From: Fimbriimonadaceae bacterium
GTDB lineage: Bacteria; Armatimonadota; UBA10988
Length of the DNA: 64,000 nt
Direction: 5' to 3'
Assembly (NCBI GenBank): GCA_020850355.1
Contig: JADZEX010000021.1
Location: 124,001-188,000 of the forward strand
Shown here in pieces: positions 49,554-58,631 of this stretch. Each line of letters opens with the position of its first letter. Positions within the stretch are counted from its first letter, which is position 1. The position numbers were made by a program, and so were the translations under genes. The notes under the pieces are model-generated. The model was not told the DNA's origin and searched no databases. It worked only from the letters and a program-made list of their open reading frames with translations.

Positions 49554-52289
49554 ATGGCCGAGGTCGATCCGCTGGCCGCCGAAATCGAAGACCTGCGCGC
49601 CCTGCTGAGCGACGTGATTCGCGAGCAGGACAGCCCCGCTGCGGCCGGTCTGATCGACCGGCTGCACACCCTGGCAGCGGCCCGCCGCCGCGGCGACGAG
49701 ACGGCGGGCGCGGCCCTGCAGGCGGCGGTCGCCACCTGCGACCAGCACGACGCCACGGTGGCGACGCGGGCGATTGGGATCCTCTTCGAGCTGATCAACC
49801 TGGCCGAGGACCGCCAGCGCGTCCGCGTGCTGCGGGCCCGCGAGCGCAGCCGCGAACCGTTGCCGCGCACGGAGTCCCTGGACGACGCGATCGGTCGGCT
49901 GAAGGCCGCCGGCTGGAGCGCGCCCCAGGTGCAGCAGTTGCTGCAGCGCCTTTGGATCGAGCCGGTCTTCACCGCGCATCCGACCGAGGCGAAGCGTCGC
50001 ACCAGCCGTGCCAAGGTGCGCCGAATCCGAGACGACCTGGCGGCCCTCGAACGCCGCGACCTGCTGGCCCGCGAACGCGACCGGCTGCGGGAGCGGCTGC
50101 TGGCCGACCTGACCAGCTTCTGGCAGACCGACCTGCTGCGCGAGCAGCGGCCGACGGTGCTGGAAGAGGTCGACCGCGGCCTGTTCTTCGCCCACACGTT
50201 CTTGCAGGTGGTACCGGAGCTGTACCGCGATCTGCAGCGGGCTCTGGCGACGCACTACCCCGAGCAACTGACCGCCGTGCCGGGCTTCCTGCGGCTCGGC
50301 AGTTGGATCGGCGGCGACCGCGACGGCCACCCGCAGGTCACCGCCGCGGTCACCGCCGAGGCCTTGCTGCTGCATCGGCGCGCCGCGCTGACCGCGCATC
50401 TGGAGCGGTGCCAGGAGTTGCTCGTCAGCCTCAGCCCGTCGGAGCGCCAGGTCGCTGTCGACCCGCGGCTGAAGCAGGCCGTGGAGGAAGCCCTGGAGCG
50501 CTGGCCGGGGGCGCGGGAGGCGGTCGCGGCGCTGGCGCTGCGGATCTCGACCCGCGAGGTCTACCGGCACTGGCTGCGGGTGATCCAGTGGCGGCTGGAG
50601 CAGTCGCTGCGCGCCGAATCGCTGGAGGACTTCCCGGCCGGCTGTTACCGCCGCGGCAGCGAGCTGGAGGCCGACCTGCAGTTGCTGGCCGCCAGCCTCA
50701 GCGCGCATCGCGGCGCACGGCTGGCGCGGGCCGACCTGCAGGAGTGGCTGTGGCAGGTCCAACTGCTGGGGCTGCACCTGGCGCGGCTCGACGTGCGGCA
50801 GGACGCTCGCGTGCTGGTCGCCGCGGTCGGCGAGTTGCTGCAAGCCACCGGGCGCGTCGCCGAGTTTGCGGCCTTGGACGAGCCGCAGCGGTGCGCCCTG
50901 CTGACTGCCACGATGCCCTGGCGTGAGCCGCTGCTGCTGGAGCGGTTGTCGCCCGAAGCGCGCGAGGCGCTGGCGCTCTGCCGGCTGCTGGCCCGGGTCA
51001 GCCAGCAGTATGATAGCGCGCCGTTGGGCGGCTTCGTGATCAGCCTGACCCACCAGCTTAGCGACGTCCTGGCGGTGCTCTGGCTGCTGCAGTGGGCCAG
51101 CGCCCCCGACGCGCCGCTGGCGCTGCCGATTGTGCCGCTCTTTGAGACCATCACCGCCCTGCGTGAAGCCGCCCCGGTCTTCGCGGCGATGTTGCAGCAG
51201 CCCGGCTACCGGGCCCATCTGGCCGCCACCGGCAACGTCCAGATGGTGATGATCGGGTACAGCGACTCGACCAAGGACGGCGGCTACCTGGCGGCCAACT
51301 GGCACCTCCACGAGGCGCTCCGCGCGCTGCACGCCACCGCCCGCGCCCACGGCGTGCGGCTGCTCTTCTTCCACGGCCGCGGCGGCTCCCTCGGCCGCGG
51401 CGGCGGGCCGGCGGCGCGGGCCATCCAGTCGCTGCCGCCCGCCAGCATCGACGCCGGGCTGCGGGTCACGGAGCAGGGCGAGGTGCTCGCCGAACGGTAC
51501 GACGACCCGGCAGTGGCCTATCGCCACCTCGAACAGATCACCGCCGCCACCCTGTTGACGACCGCGCTGCCCCCGGCCCCGCCCCCGGCCGAGTTCTACC
51601 CCCGCATGGCCGACCTCGCCGAGCGCGCCTACCGGGCGTACCGGGAGCTGGTGGAGGCCCCTGGCTTCGTGGAGTATTTCCAGCAGGCGACGCCGATTGA
51701 CGAGATCATCGGCCTGCCGATCGGCTCCCGGCCGGCGCGGCGGCGGGGTCAGATGACTTTGGCCGACCTTCGCGCGATCCCCTGGGTCTTCGCCTGGACC
51801 CAGAGCCGGCACCTGCTGCCCGCCTGGTACGGCCTCGGCACGGCCCTCGAGAGCTGGGCCAGCGAGCAGGGCTGGGCGCCCCTGCAGGCGATGTATCGCG
51901 ACTGGCCGTTCTTCGCCGCGACCCTCGACAACGCCGCCCTGGCGCTCAGTATGGCCGACCTCAGCATCGCCCGCGAGTACGCCGCGCTGGTCGGCGACAG
52001 CGCGCTGCGGGAGCGGATCTGGCAGCGTCTGACGGCCGACCATGCCGCCGGCCTGGTGGCGCTGGCCGCGGTGCGCGAGCAGCCGACTCTGGTCGGCGAG
52101 ACCCCCTGGCTGGCCGCCAGCATCGCGCTGCGCAGTCCCTACGTCGACGTCCTCAACCTGCTGCAAATCGAGCTGTTCCGCCGCGCGCGCGCGCTGCACG
52201 ACCCCGTGCCAGCCGACGAAGAGGCCATTCGACACCTCACCCGCCTGACCATCCAGGGCATCGCCTCCGGCATGCGCAACACCGGGTGA
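49554..52289 (+). CDS. ppc: Phosphoenolpyruvate carboxylase
   Basis: A 911-residue enzyme that carboxylates phosphoenolpyruvate with bicarbonate to give oxaloacetate and so refills the TCA cycle. Hallmarks: FTAHPTEAKRRT with catalytic H142, GDRDGHPQVT, GYSDSTKDGGYLAANW, FFHGRGGSLGRGGGP, TEQGEV, and the C-terminal GMRNTG. Length equals that of typical bacterial enzymes. GGGAG lies upstream of the ATG at 49554, and the gene follows mutM by 16 nt, so they are cotranscribed. Allosteric regulation is likely but not visible. Confidence 0.97.
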   Translation: MAEVDPLAAEIEDLRALLSDVIREQDSPAAAGLIDRLHTLAAARRRGDETAGAALQAAVATCDQHDATVATRAIGILFELINLAEDRQRVRVLRARERSREPLPRTESLDDAIGRLKAAGWSAPQVQQLLQRLWIEPVFTAHPTEAKRRTSRAKVRRIRDDLAALERRDLLARERDRLRERLLADLTSFWQTDLLREQRPTVLEEVDRGLFFAHTFLQVVPELYRDLQRALATHYPEQLTAVPGFLRLGSWIGGDRDGHPQVTAAVTAEALLLHRRAALTAHLERCQELLVSLSPSERQVAVDPRLKQAVEEALERWPGAREAVAALALRISTREVYRHWLRVIQWRLEQSLRAESLEDFPAGCYRRGSELEADLQLLAASLSAHRGARLARADLQEWLWQVQLLGLHLARLDVRQDARVLVAAVGELLQATGRVAEFAALDEPQRCALLTATMPWREPLLLERLSPEAREALALCRLLARVSQQYDSAPLGGFVISLTHQLSDVLAVLWLLQWASAPDAPLALPIVPLFETITALREAAPVFAAMLQQPGYRAHLAATGNVQMVMIGYSDSTKDGGYLAANWHLHEALRALHATARAHGVRLLFFHGRGGSLGRGGGPAARAIQSLPPASIDAGLRVTEQGEVLAERYDDPAVAYRHLEQITAATLLTTALPPAPPPAEFYPRMADLAERAYRAYRELVEAPGFVEYFQQATPIDEIIGLPIGSRPARRRGQMTLADLRAIPWVFAWTQSRHLLPAWYGLGTALESWASEQGWAPLQAMYRDWPFFAATLDNAALALSMADLSIAREYAALVGDSALRERIWQRLTADHAAGLVALAAVREQPTLVGETPWLAASIALRSPYVDVLNLLQIELFRRARALHDPVPADEEAIRHLTRLTIQGIASGMRNTG

Positions 52290-52305
52290 GCCGTCCGGCT
52301 CGCGA

Positions 52306-52374
52306 GCTTGTCGCTCATGTTCGGCCGAATCTGAGCTACAATAGAGTTTGTGGTGCAGCGGTGAGCCGCAACGG
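52306..52374 (+). repeat. 69-bp imperfect repeat, copy 1 (upstream of fic)
   Basis: Shared with 53561-53629 in the same orientation: an identical 17-mer TCGGCCGAATCTGAGCT, 12 mostly different bases, a second identical 17-mer GTGGTGCAGCGGTGAGC, then CAACGG after 2 nt. The spacings are equal in both copies. It contains TACAAT (52337-52342), which could be a -10 for fic. Confidence 0.85.
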
Positions 52375-52420
52375 GAGTCGGACCGCGCGGGCTGGCCGGC
52401 ATCGCGGGGAGACGCAGGCG

Positions 52421-53539
52421 ATGCCGGCGGTGTGTTACCACGGCGGAGGATTTCCGCCCACCCAGATCGACTGGTCGCGCCTGATTCCCTTGCTCGGTCC
52501 CGCCGCCGCGGCCGTCGCGCGGTACGAGGGCGTGCTCGCGGCGATGCCCAACACGCCGGTGCTGCTATCCCCTCTGACGACCCAGGAGGCGGTGCTGTCG
52601 AGCCGGATCGAGGGGACCCAAGCCACCTTCGGGGAGGTCTTGCGGTACGAGGCGGGCGACCCGACGGCAGCTTCGTCCGAAGCGCAGGTTGCTGAGATCC
52701 GCGAAGTCCTCAACTACCGCGCAGCGCTGCGCGAGGCGGTGGCGCTGCTGGACGATCTGCCGTTGTCGCAGCGGGTCGTGCGGGCGGCCCACCGCCGGCT
52801 GATGGCCGGCGTGCGGGGTCAGCACAAGGACCCCGGCGAGTATCGCCGGATCCAGAACTGGATCGGCCCGGCGGGGTCGGGCCTGGAAGATGCCCGCTAC
52901 GTGCCGATCTCCAGCGAGCAGCTCCCGGCAGCGATGGCGACCTGGGAGCGGTACCTGCATCAGGACGAGCCGGACCGCCTGGTGCAGTTGGCCATCGCCC
53001 ACGCCGAGTTCGAGGCGCTCCACCCGTTCCTCGACGGCAATGGGCGTCTTGGTCGGCTGCTGGTGCCGCTCTTCCTGTTCACGACGGGTCTGCTCAGCAG
53101 CCCGAGCTTCTTCCTGAGCGCCGAACTGGAGGCCCGCCGCGACGAGTATTACGAGCGGCTGCTGGCGGTCTCGCGCGATGGTGACTGGACGGGCTGGTGT
53201 GCCTTCTTCCTGGACGCCCTGACGCGGCAGGCCGAGGCGAATCAACAGCGGGTGCTGGCGATTCTGGCGCTGTATCAGGAGAAGAAGAGCTGGATCATCG
53301 CGCAGACGCGCTTGACCCACGCCGTGGCAGCCCTGGACGCGTTGTTCGAGCGGCCCGTCTTCCGCTCAAGCGACTTCGCGACAGCGGCCGGGATTCCGCG
53401 GCCCACCGCGGGCCGGATCCTGCAAGCGGTCCGTGCCGCGGGACTGCTCTGCGAGCTGCTGCCCGCCAGTGGCCGCCGGCCCGCCACGCTGGCTTTCCCG
53501 GAACTGCTGAACATCGCTGAAGGCCGCCCGGTGTTCTAA
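52421..53539 (+). CDS. fic: Fic family AMP-transferase-like protein, class II, with C-terminal winged helix
   Basis: A 372-residue protein with GGGGAGA upstream of the ATG. An N-terminal Fic_N region contains the self-inhibitory helix S60-x3-E64-G65 (SSRIEGTQ). The Fic core follows, with the active-site loop H201-PFLDGNGRLGR. The C-terminal part (about 300-365: SSDFATAAGIPRPTAGRILQ) is a winged helix-turn-helix. Fic enzymes move AMP (or related groups) from nucleotides onto Ser/Thr/Tyr of target proteins. The inhibitory Glu predicts an autoinhibited enzyme. The flanking 69-bp repeats may be DNA sites for the winged helix or marks of transfer. Target unknown. Confidence 0.92.
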   Translation: MPAVCYHGGGFPPTQIDWSRLIPLLGPAAAAVARYEGVLAAMPNTPVLLSPLTTQEAVLSSRIEGTQATFGEVLRYEAGDPTAASSEAQVAEIREVLNYRAALREAVALLDDLPLSQRVVRAAHRRLMAGVRGQHKDPGEYRRIQNWIGPAGSGLEDARYVPISSEQLPAAMATWERYLHQDEPDRLVQLAIAHAEFEALHPFLDGNGRLGRLLVPLFLFTTGLLSSPSFFLSAELEARRDEYYERLLAVSRDGDWTGWCAFFLDALTRQAEANQQRVLAILALYQEKKSWIIAQTRLTHAVAALDALFERPVFRSSDFATAAGIPRPTAGRILQAVRAAGLLCELLPASGRRPATLAFPELLNIAEGRPVF

Positions 53540-53560
53540 GCGCACCGCCCGACCGTGCAG

Positions 53561-53629
53561 CGTTGTGGCTCGCTATCGGCCGAATCTGAGCTGCAACGTC
53601 GCTAGTGGTGCAGCGGTGAGCGACAACGG
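53561..53629 (+). repeat. 69-bp imperfect repeat, copy 2 (downstream of fic, upstream of RNase H-like gene)
   Basis: Same layout as copy 1: TCGGCCGAATCTGAGCT at 53576-53592, GTGGTGCAGCGGTGAGC at 53605-53621, CAACGG at 53624-53629. The putative -10 in copy 1 (TACAAT) is TGCAAC here, so promoter function is less likely for this copy. Confidence 0.85.
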
Positions 53630-53681
53630 ACGCCGGCGGGGGGCGCTTGCCAGGGAGACGGCGGTCGGGCACACTGGTGGC

Positions 53682-54623
53682 ATGGACGAGTTGCGGGACC
53701 TGCGGCGGAAGCTCCGGCAGCGGCTGCACCCGACGCCACCGGCCGGCTTCCTGCCGCCAGCGCCAGGGGCGGCCGAGCCCGCCGACCAGCCGCCGTCGAT
53801 GTTCGACCTGCCAGCGCCGGTGATGCCCGCGGGTGACCCCGCCACGCAGCCCGCGGCACCCGTCAGTGACAGCTTCCTGCCCCCAGCCCCGGCCGCCGCG
53901 CGGCAGCAGCAGGCGGCCGATGCGTTTCTGCCAGCGGCCGCGGCGGCGCCCGTCACTGCGGCCAGCAGCCGCGACTGGCCAGCCGCCTGGCAGGCCCAGG
54001 TGGTCAGCACCTCGTGGGGCGATTGCCTGCGGCTGCAGCCGCCGCCCGACGCGTACGGACCGGACCCTGCGACGTTGGCGACGGCGGTCACCGCGCGCAG
54101 CAGCACCGCGCCGGTGGTGGCGCTGGACCTGGAAACCTGTGGCCTGCGCGACGCGCCGTTGTTTCTGATTGGCCTGGCGCAGGTCACCACGACGAGTGTC
54201 GAGCTCGAGCTCTGGCTGGCGCGGCAGTTGGCCGAAGAGCCGGCGGCCTTGGCGGCGGCGCTGCCGCGGCTGCGCGCTGCGCGGCAGTTGCTGACCTTCA
54301 ACGGCCTGACCTTCGACTGGCCCTTCCTACGGCAGCGAGCGCAGCACTTCCGGACCAAGCTGCCGCGCCCGCCACACGTCGACGTGCTGCCCGCCTGCCG
54401 CCAGACCTGGGGGCAGGGCCGCCGGGGCTGTCGGCTGGTGGAGTTGGAGTGCCGCATCTTGGACCGCCGCCGGCCCGGCGACGATGTGCCAGGCGCCGAG
54501 ATTCCAGCGACCTACGAGCAGTTCGTCGCCAGCGGCGACGTGAACCTGTTGCGGCCGGTGTTGGAACACAACGCCCGCGACCTGCTGACGACCCTGGAGC
54601 TGTTCAGTCGCCTGCCGGCCTGA
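53682..54623 (+). CDS. RNase H-like (DEDD) exonuclease-domain protein with proline-rich N-terminus
   Basis: A 313-residue protein. The first 95 residues are disordered and Pro/Ala-rich, with three copies of an FLPPAP-AA type motif (FLPPAPGAA, FLPPAPAAA, FLPAAAAAP). From about 145 it has the YprB/RNase_H_2 layout: VVALDLETCGLRDAPLFLIGLA with the first DxE, LLTFNGLTFDWPFLRQRA with Asn and Asp, and HNARDLLTTLELF near the end with the final Asp. These residues form the two-metal DEDD site of 3'-5' exonucleases. The substrate (RNA or DNA) is unknown. It is preceded by repeat copy 2 and converges with the dehydrogenase gene, 5 nt apart. Confidence 0.8.
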   Translation: MDELRDLRRKLRQRLHPTPPAGFLPPAPGAAEPADQPPSMFDLPAPVMPAGDPATQPAAPVSDSFLPPAPAAARQQQAADAFLPAAAAAPVTAASSRDWPAAWQAQVVSTSWGDCLRLQPPPDAYGPDPATLATAVTARSSTAPVVALDLETCGLRDAPLFLIGLAQVTTTSVELELWLARQLAEEPAALAAALPRLRAARQLLTFNGLTFDWPFLRQRAQHFRTKLPRPPHVDVLPACRQTWGQGRRGCRLVELECRILDRRRPGDDVPGAEIPATYEQFVASGDVNLLRPVLEHNARDLLTTLELFSRLPA

Positions 54624-54628
54624 GCCAC

Positions 54629-55684
54629 TCAGTCGGGCAGCAGCACCACGCCGATCGCTTCGTTGGGGCTGTCAACCAGGACGTTGCAGAGCGCCGGCGC
54701 CTCGCGAATCGAGCCGCGGTGCGTGATCAGCGGGGGCACCCGCAGGCGTCCCTGGGCCATGAAGCGGAGGCACTCCTCGAGATTGCGGCGGGTGGTCCAC
54801 TCGACAAAGACGTCGGGGTAGTGGGCCCCGTGTTCCCAGGCATCGTCATGGTAACCGGCCCCCGGGCGGGCGCTGCTGCGAAGATCCACGTTGCCAAAGC
54901 CGGCGGCCAGCTTGACCTCGGCAGTGACCCCGCCGACCGCCACAATGACGCCCCAACGGTGCGTGTCGGGCGCCAGCTTGAGCAACTCGTAGGCCTGCTG
55001 CACGGCGGCGGTGCCATTGCCGCCAAAGGCCAGAATGGCGGCATCGAAGCCGTAGCCGCGGCTGAACTCGCGGCCGGCCGCGGGCAGGTCGGCGGTGGTT
55101 GGATTGACGGTCGCCAGTGCCCCCGCGGCGCGAGCGGCGGCGAGGCGGTTGTCGAGCCGGTCGATGCCCAGACCGTGGGCCCCGGCGACCTGTCCGAGTT
55201 GCAGCGCCAGTTGCCCCACGGGGCCCAGGCCGAACACCGCGAGGTGCTGCCCCAACGTGACCTCGGCCCGCCGCACGGCGTGCAGCGCGGTGGCGGCGAG
55301 GCAGGTGAAGGCGCCGCTCTCGAAATCGACTTCCGGCGGCAGGGGCACGACCATGTTCTGCGGCACGCAGCACCAGGTGGCGTGCTCGGCGTACCCGCCG
55401 CCCATCGCGGCGACGCGTTGGCCGACACTCAGCCGCGGCTCGACACCTTCGCCCAGCGCGGCAATCACGCCGGCGTTGCCGTACCCGAACACCCGCGGCG
55501 GCGCCTCCGAGGGCTTCTCACGCCGGGCCTTGACGCCACCCAGCTCGGTGCCGGGCGAGATCGCGCTGGCCCGCATCTCCAGCAGCACCTGGCCCGCCGC
55601 CGGGCGCGGCACGGGCTGTTCCAGGACGTGGATCCGCCCCGCGCCGTCGAGGCCTACCGCCAGTCGCGTCGAAGGAATGCTCAT
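54629..55684 (-). CDS. MDR-family alcohol/sugar dehydrogenase
   Basis: A 351-residue medium-chain dehydrogenase. It has the N-terminal GroES-like domain (AISPGTELGGVKA, VFGYGNAGVIAALGEGV) and a Rossmann motif VFGLGPVGQLALQL. The catalytic-zinc Cys expected in the ASAIS-GTE region is replaced (ISPGTE, as in bacteriochlorophyllide- and L-threonine-like non-canonical members), so it may be zinc-independent or a polyol-type relative. It overlaps the GH43-like gene by 4 nt (ATGA) and so belongs to that operon. Substrate is probably a sugar or polyol, by context. Confidence 0.8.
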   Translation of the reverse strand: MSIPSTRLAVGLDGAGRIHVLEQPVPRPAAGQVLLEMRASAISPGTELGGVKARREKPSEAPPRVFGYGNAGVIAALGEGVEPRLSVGQRVAAMGGGYAEHATWCCVPQNMVVPLPPEVDFESGAFTCLAATALHAVRRAEVTLGQHLAVFGLGPVGQLALQLGQVAGAHGLGIDRLDNRLAAARAAGALATVNPTTADLPAAGREFSRGYGFDAAILAFGGNGTAAVQQAYELLKLAPDTHRWGVIVAVGGVTAEVKLAAGFGNVDLRSSARPGAGYHDDAWEHGAHYPDVFVEWTTRRNLEECLRFMAQGRLRVPPLITHRGSIREAPALCNVLVDSPNEAIGVVLLPD

Positions 55685-56619
55685 GGTTCACCTGCTGCCC
55701 GGAGCTTCGCGCCGCCGGCGTTGAGTCCTTGGTCTGAGGCGAGCTGCGGCCGGCCGTCGCGCCAGACCAGCTCCACCCGCGAGAGGTACCAGTCGCGGCC
55801 CTTGGTGCAGTTGCCCTGGAAGTAGAGCCAGGTGCGGCCGGTGTCCTCGGTCATCACGAAGGGATGCCCCGACTCCGACTCGTTCCAGCTCCCCGCCGGA
55901 CCGTTGGCCAGCAACGGCTGGTCGCTCAGCCGCGTGAAGCTCAGCCCGTCGTCGCTGACGGCGCAGCCAATCTGCTGCGGCTCGTTGTTGTAGGCGCCGG
56001 CGTAGAACAGGAACAGGCGGTCGTCGTGGACGCAGAGCGCCGGGGCCTCGATGCAGCGGCGCTCCCAGGGCAGCTCGGGCCGCAGCGTCGGGGCGTCCTT
56101 GGCCTGGGTCCAACAGTCGCGCGAGAAGTCGGCGGCCAGCGGCGCGCTGGCGACGCCACCGAGTTGGATCTGCCCGCTCGGGTCGCGGCTCGAGAAGTGC
56201 AGCCACCAGCGGTCGCGCCAGGCAATCACATCGGCGTCGATGGCCCGGCCGTTGTTCCAGGCGCCGGTCGGCCGGAAGATCGGGTTGCTGGCATCCCGCT
56301 CGAAACGCAACCCATCGGCCGAGACGGCGTGACAGATCGCGTCGCGGGGGCCGTTGCCGTAGGTCTGGTAGAACAGGTGGACTCGCCCCTCGCGCACCAC
56401 GGCGCCCGGCGCGCAGAGCCCATTGGCCTCGTGCTCGGCGGCCGGCAGCAGCTCGCCGACCTGCTCCCACTGGTCACCATCAGTTCCCCTCGCGATGCCC
56501 ATCACGAGCCGGCCGTTGGGCAAGCGGGTCGAGTAGTAGAGCCACCAGACTCCGCCGAACTGCACCACCGCAGGGTCTTTGGCGAAGGGGACACCGGACC
56601 GGGAGTCGGTGAAGCGCAT
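55681..56619 (-). CDS. GH43/GH32-type five-bladed beta-propeller glycosidase-like
   Basis: A 312-residue protein without a signal peptide; AGGAGAGTC precedes the ATG. The propeller hallmarks are PFAKDPAVV with D15 (general base position), APGAVVREGRVHLFYQ, RAIDADVIAWRDRWWLHF (D128/D130), and CIEAPALC with E191 (acid position). The D...D...E triad spacing fits clan GH-F/J, and the short length fits a stand-alone catalytic domain. It probably acts in the cytoplasm on arabinosides or xylosides. It shares an ATGA overlap with the dehydrogenase. Confidence 0.75.
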   Translation of the reverse strand: MRFTDSRSGVPFAKDPAVVQFGGVWWLYYSTRLPNGRLVMGIARGTDGDQWEQVGELLPAAEHEANGLCAPGAVVREGRVHLFYQTYGNGPRDAICHAVSADGLRFERDASNPIFRPTGAWNNGRAIDADVIAWRDRWWLHFSSRDPSGQIQLGGVASAPLAADFSRDCWTQAKDAPTLRPELPWERRCIEAPALCVHDDRLFLFYAGAYNNEPQQIGCAVSDDGLSFTRLSDQPLLANGPAGSWNESESGHPFVMTEDTGRTWLYFQGNCTKGRDWYLSRVELVWRDGRPQLASDQGLNAGGAKLRAAGEP

Positions 56620-56786
56620 GGTGAGACTCTCCTGCCAGGCGGCTGGCGGCCCATCGTATGGCGCACCACAGCGACCAGTCGGCCGCCGGCCGGGCGCCGT
56701 GGCGGCAAGTCACTCACGCCGCCAGCGTTTCGCGACCAGGACGGCGAACGCTGCCGCTAGCGGTGCCTCCCAGCGGCGTCCTTGCT

Positions 56787-56818
56787 CGGGGCGGCCGCTC
56801 CGCGGACCGGCCGCCCCG
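56787..56818 (-). terminator. GC hairpin after the sugar isomerase gene
   Basis: An 11-bp perfect stem (CGGGGCGGCCG / CGGCCGCCCCG) with a 10-nt loop lies 8 bp past the isomerase stop codon on the minus strand. No T-tract follows. Confidence 0.45.
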
Positions 56819-56826
56819 GGGAAGAC

Positions 56827-57603
56827 CTAGACGTTGCAGATCTGGTAGGCCCGGCGCAGCGCCTCGATGCAGTCGCCCTTCGGGATGAACTCGTGGGCCA
56901 CGTACAGATCGTACCCTGTTTCGAGAATCGCGCGCATCACCGCCGGGTAGTAGATCTCCTGGCTCTCGTCGATGTCGTTGCGGCCAGGCACGCCACCGGT
57001 GTGGTAGTGCCCGATGTGGCGGTGGAACTCGCGGATGTTGCGAAGCAGGTCGCCCTCATCGATCTGCATGTGGTAGATGTCGTAGAGCAGCTTGACCCGC
57101 GGGGAGCCGACCAGCTCGCAGAGCACCGCGCCCCAGATGGTGCGGTCGCACTGGTAGTCCTTGTGGTCCTGCTTGCTGTTGAGCAGCTCCATGTTGAGGT
57201 TGATGCCCTTGGCCTCGGCGTACTCGACGACCGGCTTCAGGCCCTCGGCGCAGTTCAGCAGGCCGCGGTAATCGTCGAGGCCGTTGCGGTTGCCCGAGAA
57301 GGTGATCACGCCGGGGATCCCGAGGTCGGCGGCCTGGTCGATGCTGGCCCGCAGCTCGGCCTGAATCCGCTCGTGGTTGGCCGGCTTGTTGAGCCCGTCG
57401 GTGAGTGTCGTGTGGCCGCCGCAGGTGGCGATCTTGAGACCGTACCTGGCGGTCAGCGCGGCCAGCTCCGGGACGGGCGGGCCACCGAGCGCGTCGACGG
57501 CTTCATAGCCGATCTCGGCGGCGGCTTCGAGAACCTGTTCGAGGGTCACGCCCTCACCGCGTACGTTGGACCAGATGCTGAAGGACTGGTGGATCCGGCT
57601 CAC
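56827..57603 (-). CDS. Sugar phosphate isomerase/epimerase (hydroxypyruvate isomerase-like)
   Basis: A 258-residue TIM-barrel enzyme of the AP-endonuclease-2 fold. The metal and catalytic residues are E139 (NMELLN), D175 (LYDIYHMQ), H201 (HTGG) and E238 (AHEFIP). The start is a GTG at 57603, with AGGAGAG 6 nt upstream; upstream frame has no start with a ribosome binding site. It likely interconverts a ketose or hydroxypyruvate-type compound in sugar catabolism. It lies upstream of the GH43/dehydrogenase operon, same strand, but with a 207-bp gap containing a hairpin, so it is probably a separate transcript. Confidence 0.87.
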   Translation of the reverse strand: MSRIHQSFSIWSNVRGEGVTLEQVLEAAAEIGYEAVDALGGPPVPELAALTARYGLKIATCGGHTTLTDGLNKPANHERIQAELRASIDQAADLGIPGVITFSGNRNGLDDYRGLLNCAEGLKPVVEYAEAKGINLNMELLNSKQDHKDYQCDRTIWGAVLCELVGSPRVKLLYDIYHMQIDEGDLLRNIREFHRHIGHYHTGGVPGRNDIDESQEIYYPAVMRAILETGYDLYVAHEFIPKGDCIEALRRAYQICNV

Positions 57604-57677
57604 TGCAACTCTCCTCGCACGGACCGGCGACGCCTGGCCCGGCCGAGGATTCGCCAGCGCCGTCGGCGCCCCTTCCC

Positions 57678-58619
57678 TCAGCCGCCGCCGGTCGGCTCGA
57701 CGATCTCCGCGGTCGGCGGCAGTTCGCCCCAGCCAGCCGGGTTCCGGACGACGGCGTCGGTGGCTTTGGAGAGTGCGATGTTGGCCTCGTATTGCCGCTC
57801 GAACTCCAGCTCGCGGCCGGCCCGGATCATCTGCTCGCGGACCGTCTCGTGCCACTGGTGCAGCATCGCGGCGCGGTGGCGGATGCTGATCGGCTGCAGC
57901 CCGTCGCGACGCGCGCGGCGCAGCAGGTCGTCGTCTTCGTAGCCCCACAGCAGCAACCGCTCGTCGTAGCCGTGGCAGCGTTCCCACCAGGCGCGGGTGG
58001 TCGACTGGCAGGCCCCCGAGCCGAGGCACCAGCGCGGGCGGCCCATCCGCTCCAGCCGGGCAAACTCCTCGGGCCAGTGGTCCTCTTCACCGATCACGGC
58101 TTCGGGGGGCAGGTCCAGCGCATCGCTGATCACAATCCCGCGGTCCCGCACGGCCAGATGCGTGGCGATCACGGTCTCGAGAAAGTGCGGGGCGAACACC
58201 ATGTCGACATCGGTTGGGAAGACGTAGCGCGCCGCGGGCGCGGAGCAGCGCACCGCGGCGTTGACCGCGCGGGCGCGGCACCACAGTGGCTCGGGCTCGT
58301 GGAGTGCCACCAGCCGGGCCTGGTGGCGGCGGCAGCGTTCGCGAATGTCAGCCAGGGGTTCGGGCCCGCTACCGAGGTCACAGACCGTGAGGTCGATGCA
58401 CTCAGGCGGCAGCGTCTGTTGGCGCAGCGACCGCAGCAGGCCCTCCAGGCGCAGGCCGCCCCGATTGAGCACGCCGATGCAGACCGCGATCCGCTCGGCC
58501 CGGACCCGCCGCGGCGCGACGCAGGCAGCCAGGCCGCCGGGCCACCAGGCGTAGCGCGCCGTCCGCCAGACTTGCCGCGCGGCATGGCCCAGCCCGAGTC
58601 GCCGCCCCCCGTCTGGCAC
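57678..58619 (-). CDS. Family 2-type glycosyltransferase
   Basis: A 313-residue cytoplasmic glycosyltransferase. It starts with a basic, weakly hydrophobic segment. The GT-A core reads IAVCIGVLNRGGLRLEGLLRSL, then the DxD motif in FPTDVDMVF that holds the metal and sugar nucleotide. GYDERLLLWGYEDDDLLRRARRDG matches the galactosyltransferase C-terminal acceptor region. The start is a GTG at 58619 with GAGGAGGTC upstream. It lies 12 nt after murA and is likely cotranscribed. The sugar and acceptor are unknown. Confidence 0.82.
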   Translation of the reverse strand: MPDGGRRLGLGHAARQVWRTARYAWWPGGLAACVAPRRVRAERIAVCIGVLNRGGLRLEGLLRSLRQQTLPPECIDLTVCDLGSGPEPLADIRERCRRHQARLVALHEPEPLWCRARAVNAAVRCSAPAARYVFPTDVDMVFAPHFLETVIATHLAVRDRGIVISDALDLPPEAVIGEEDHWPEEFARLERMGRPRWCLGSGACQSTTRAWWERCHGYDERLLLWGYEDDDLLRRARRDGLQPISIRHRAAMLHQWHETVREQMIRAGRELEFERQYEANIALSKATDAVVRNPAGWGELPPTAEIVEPTGGG

Positions 58620-58631
58620 CGCGACCTCCTC

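Noticed and set aside
52421-53539. Fic as part of an insertion sequence
   Set aside because: No transposase and no inverted repeats at the ends of the 69-bp repeats; the repeats are direct and co-oriented, so only the repeat itself is annotated.
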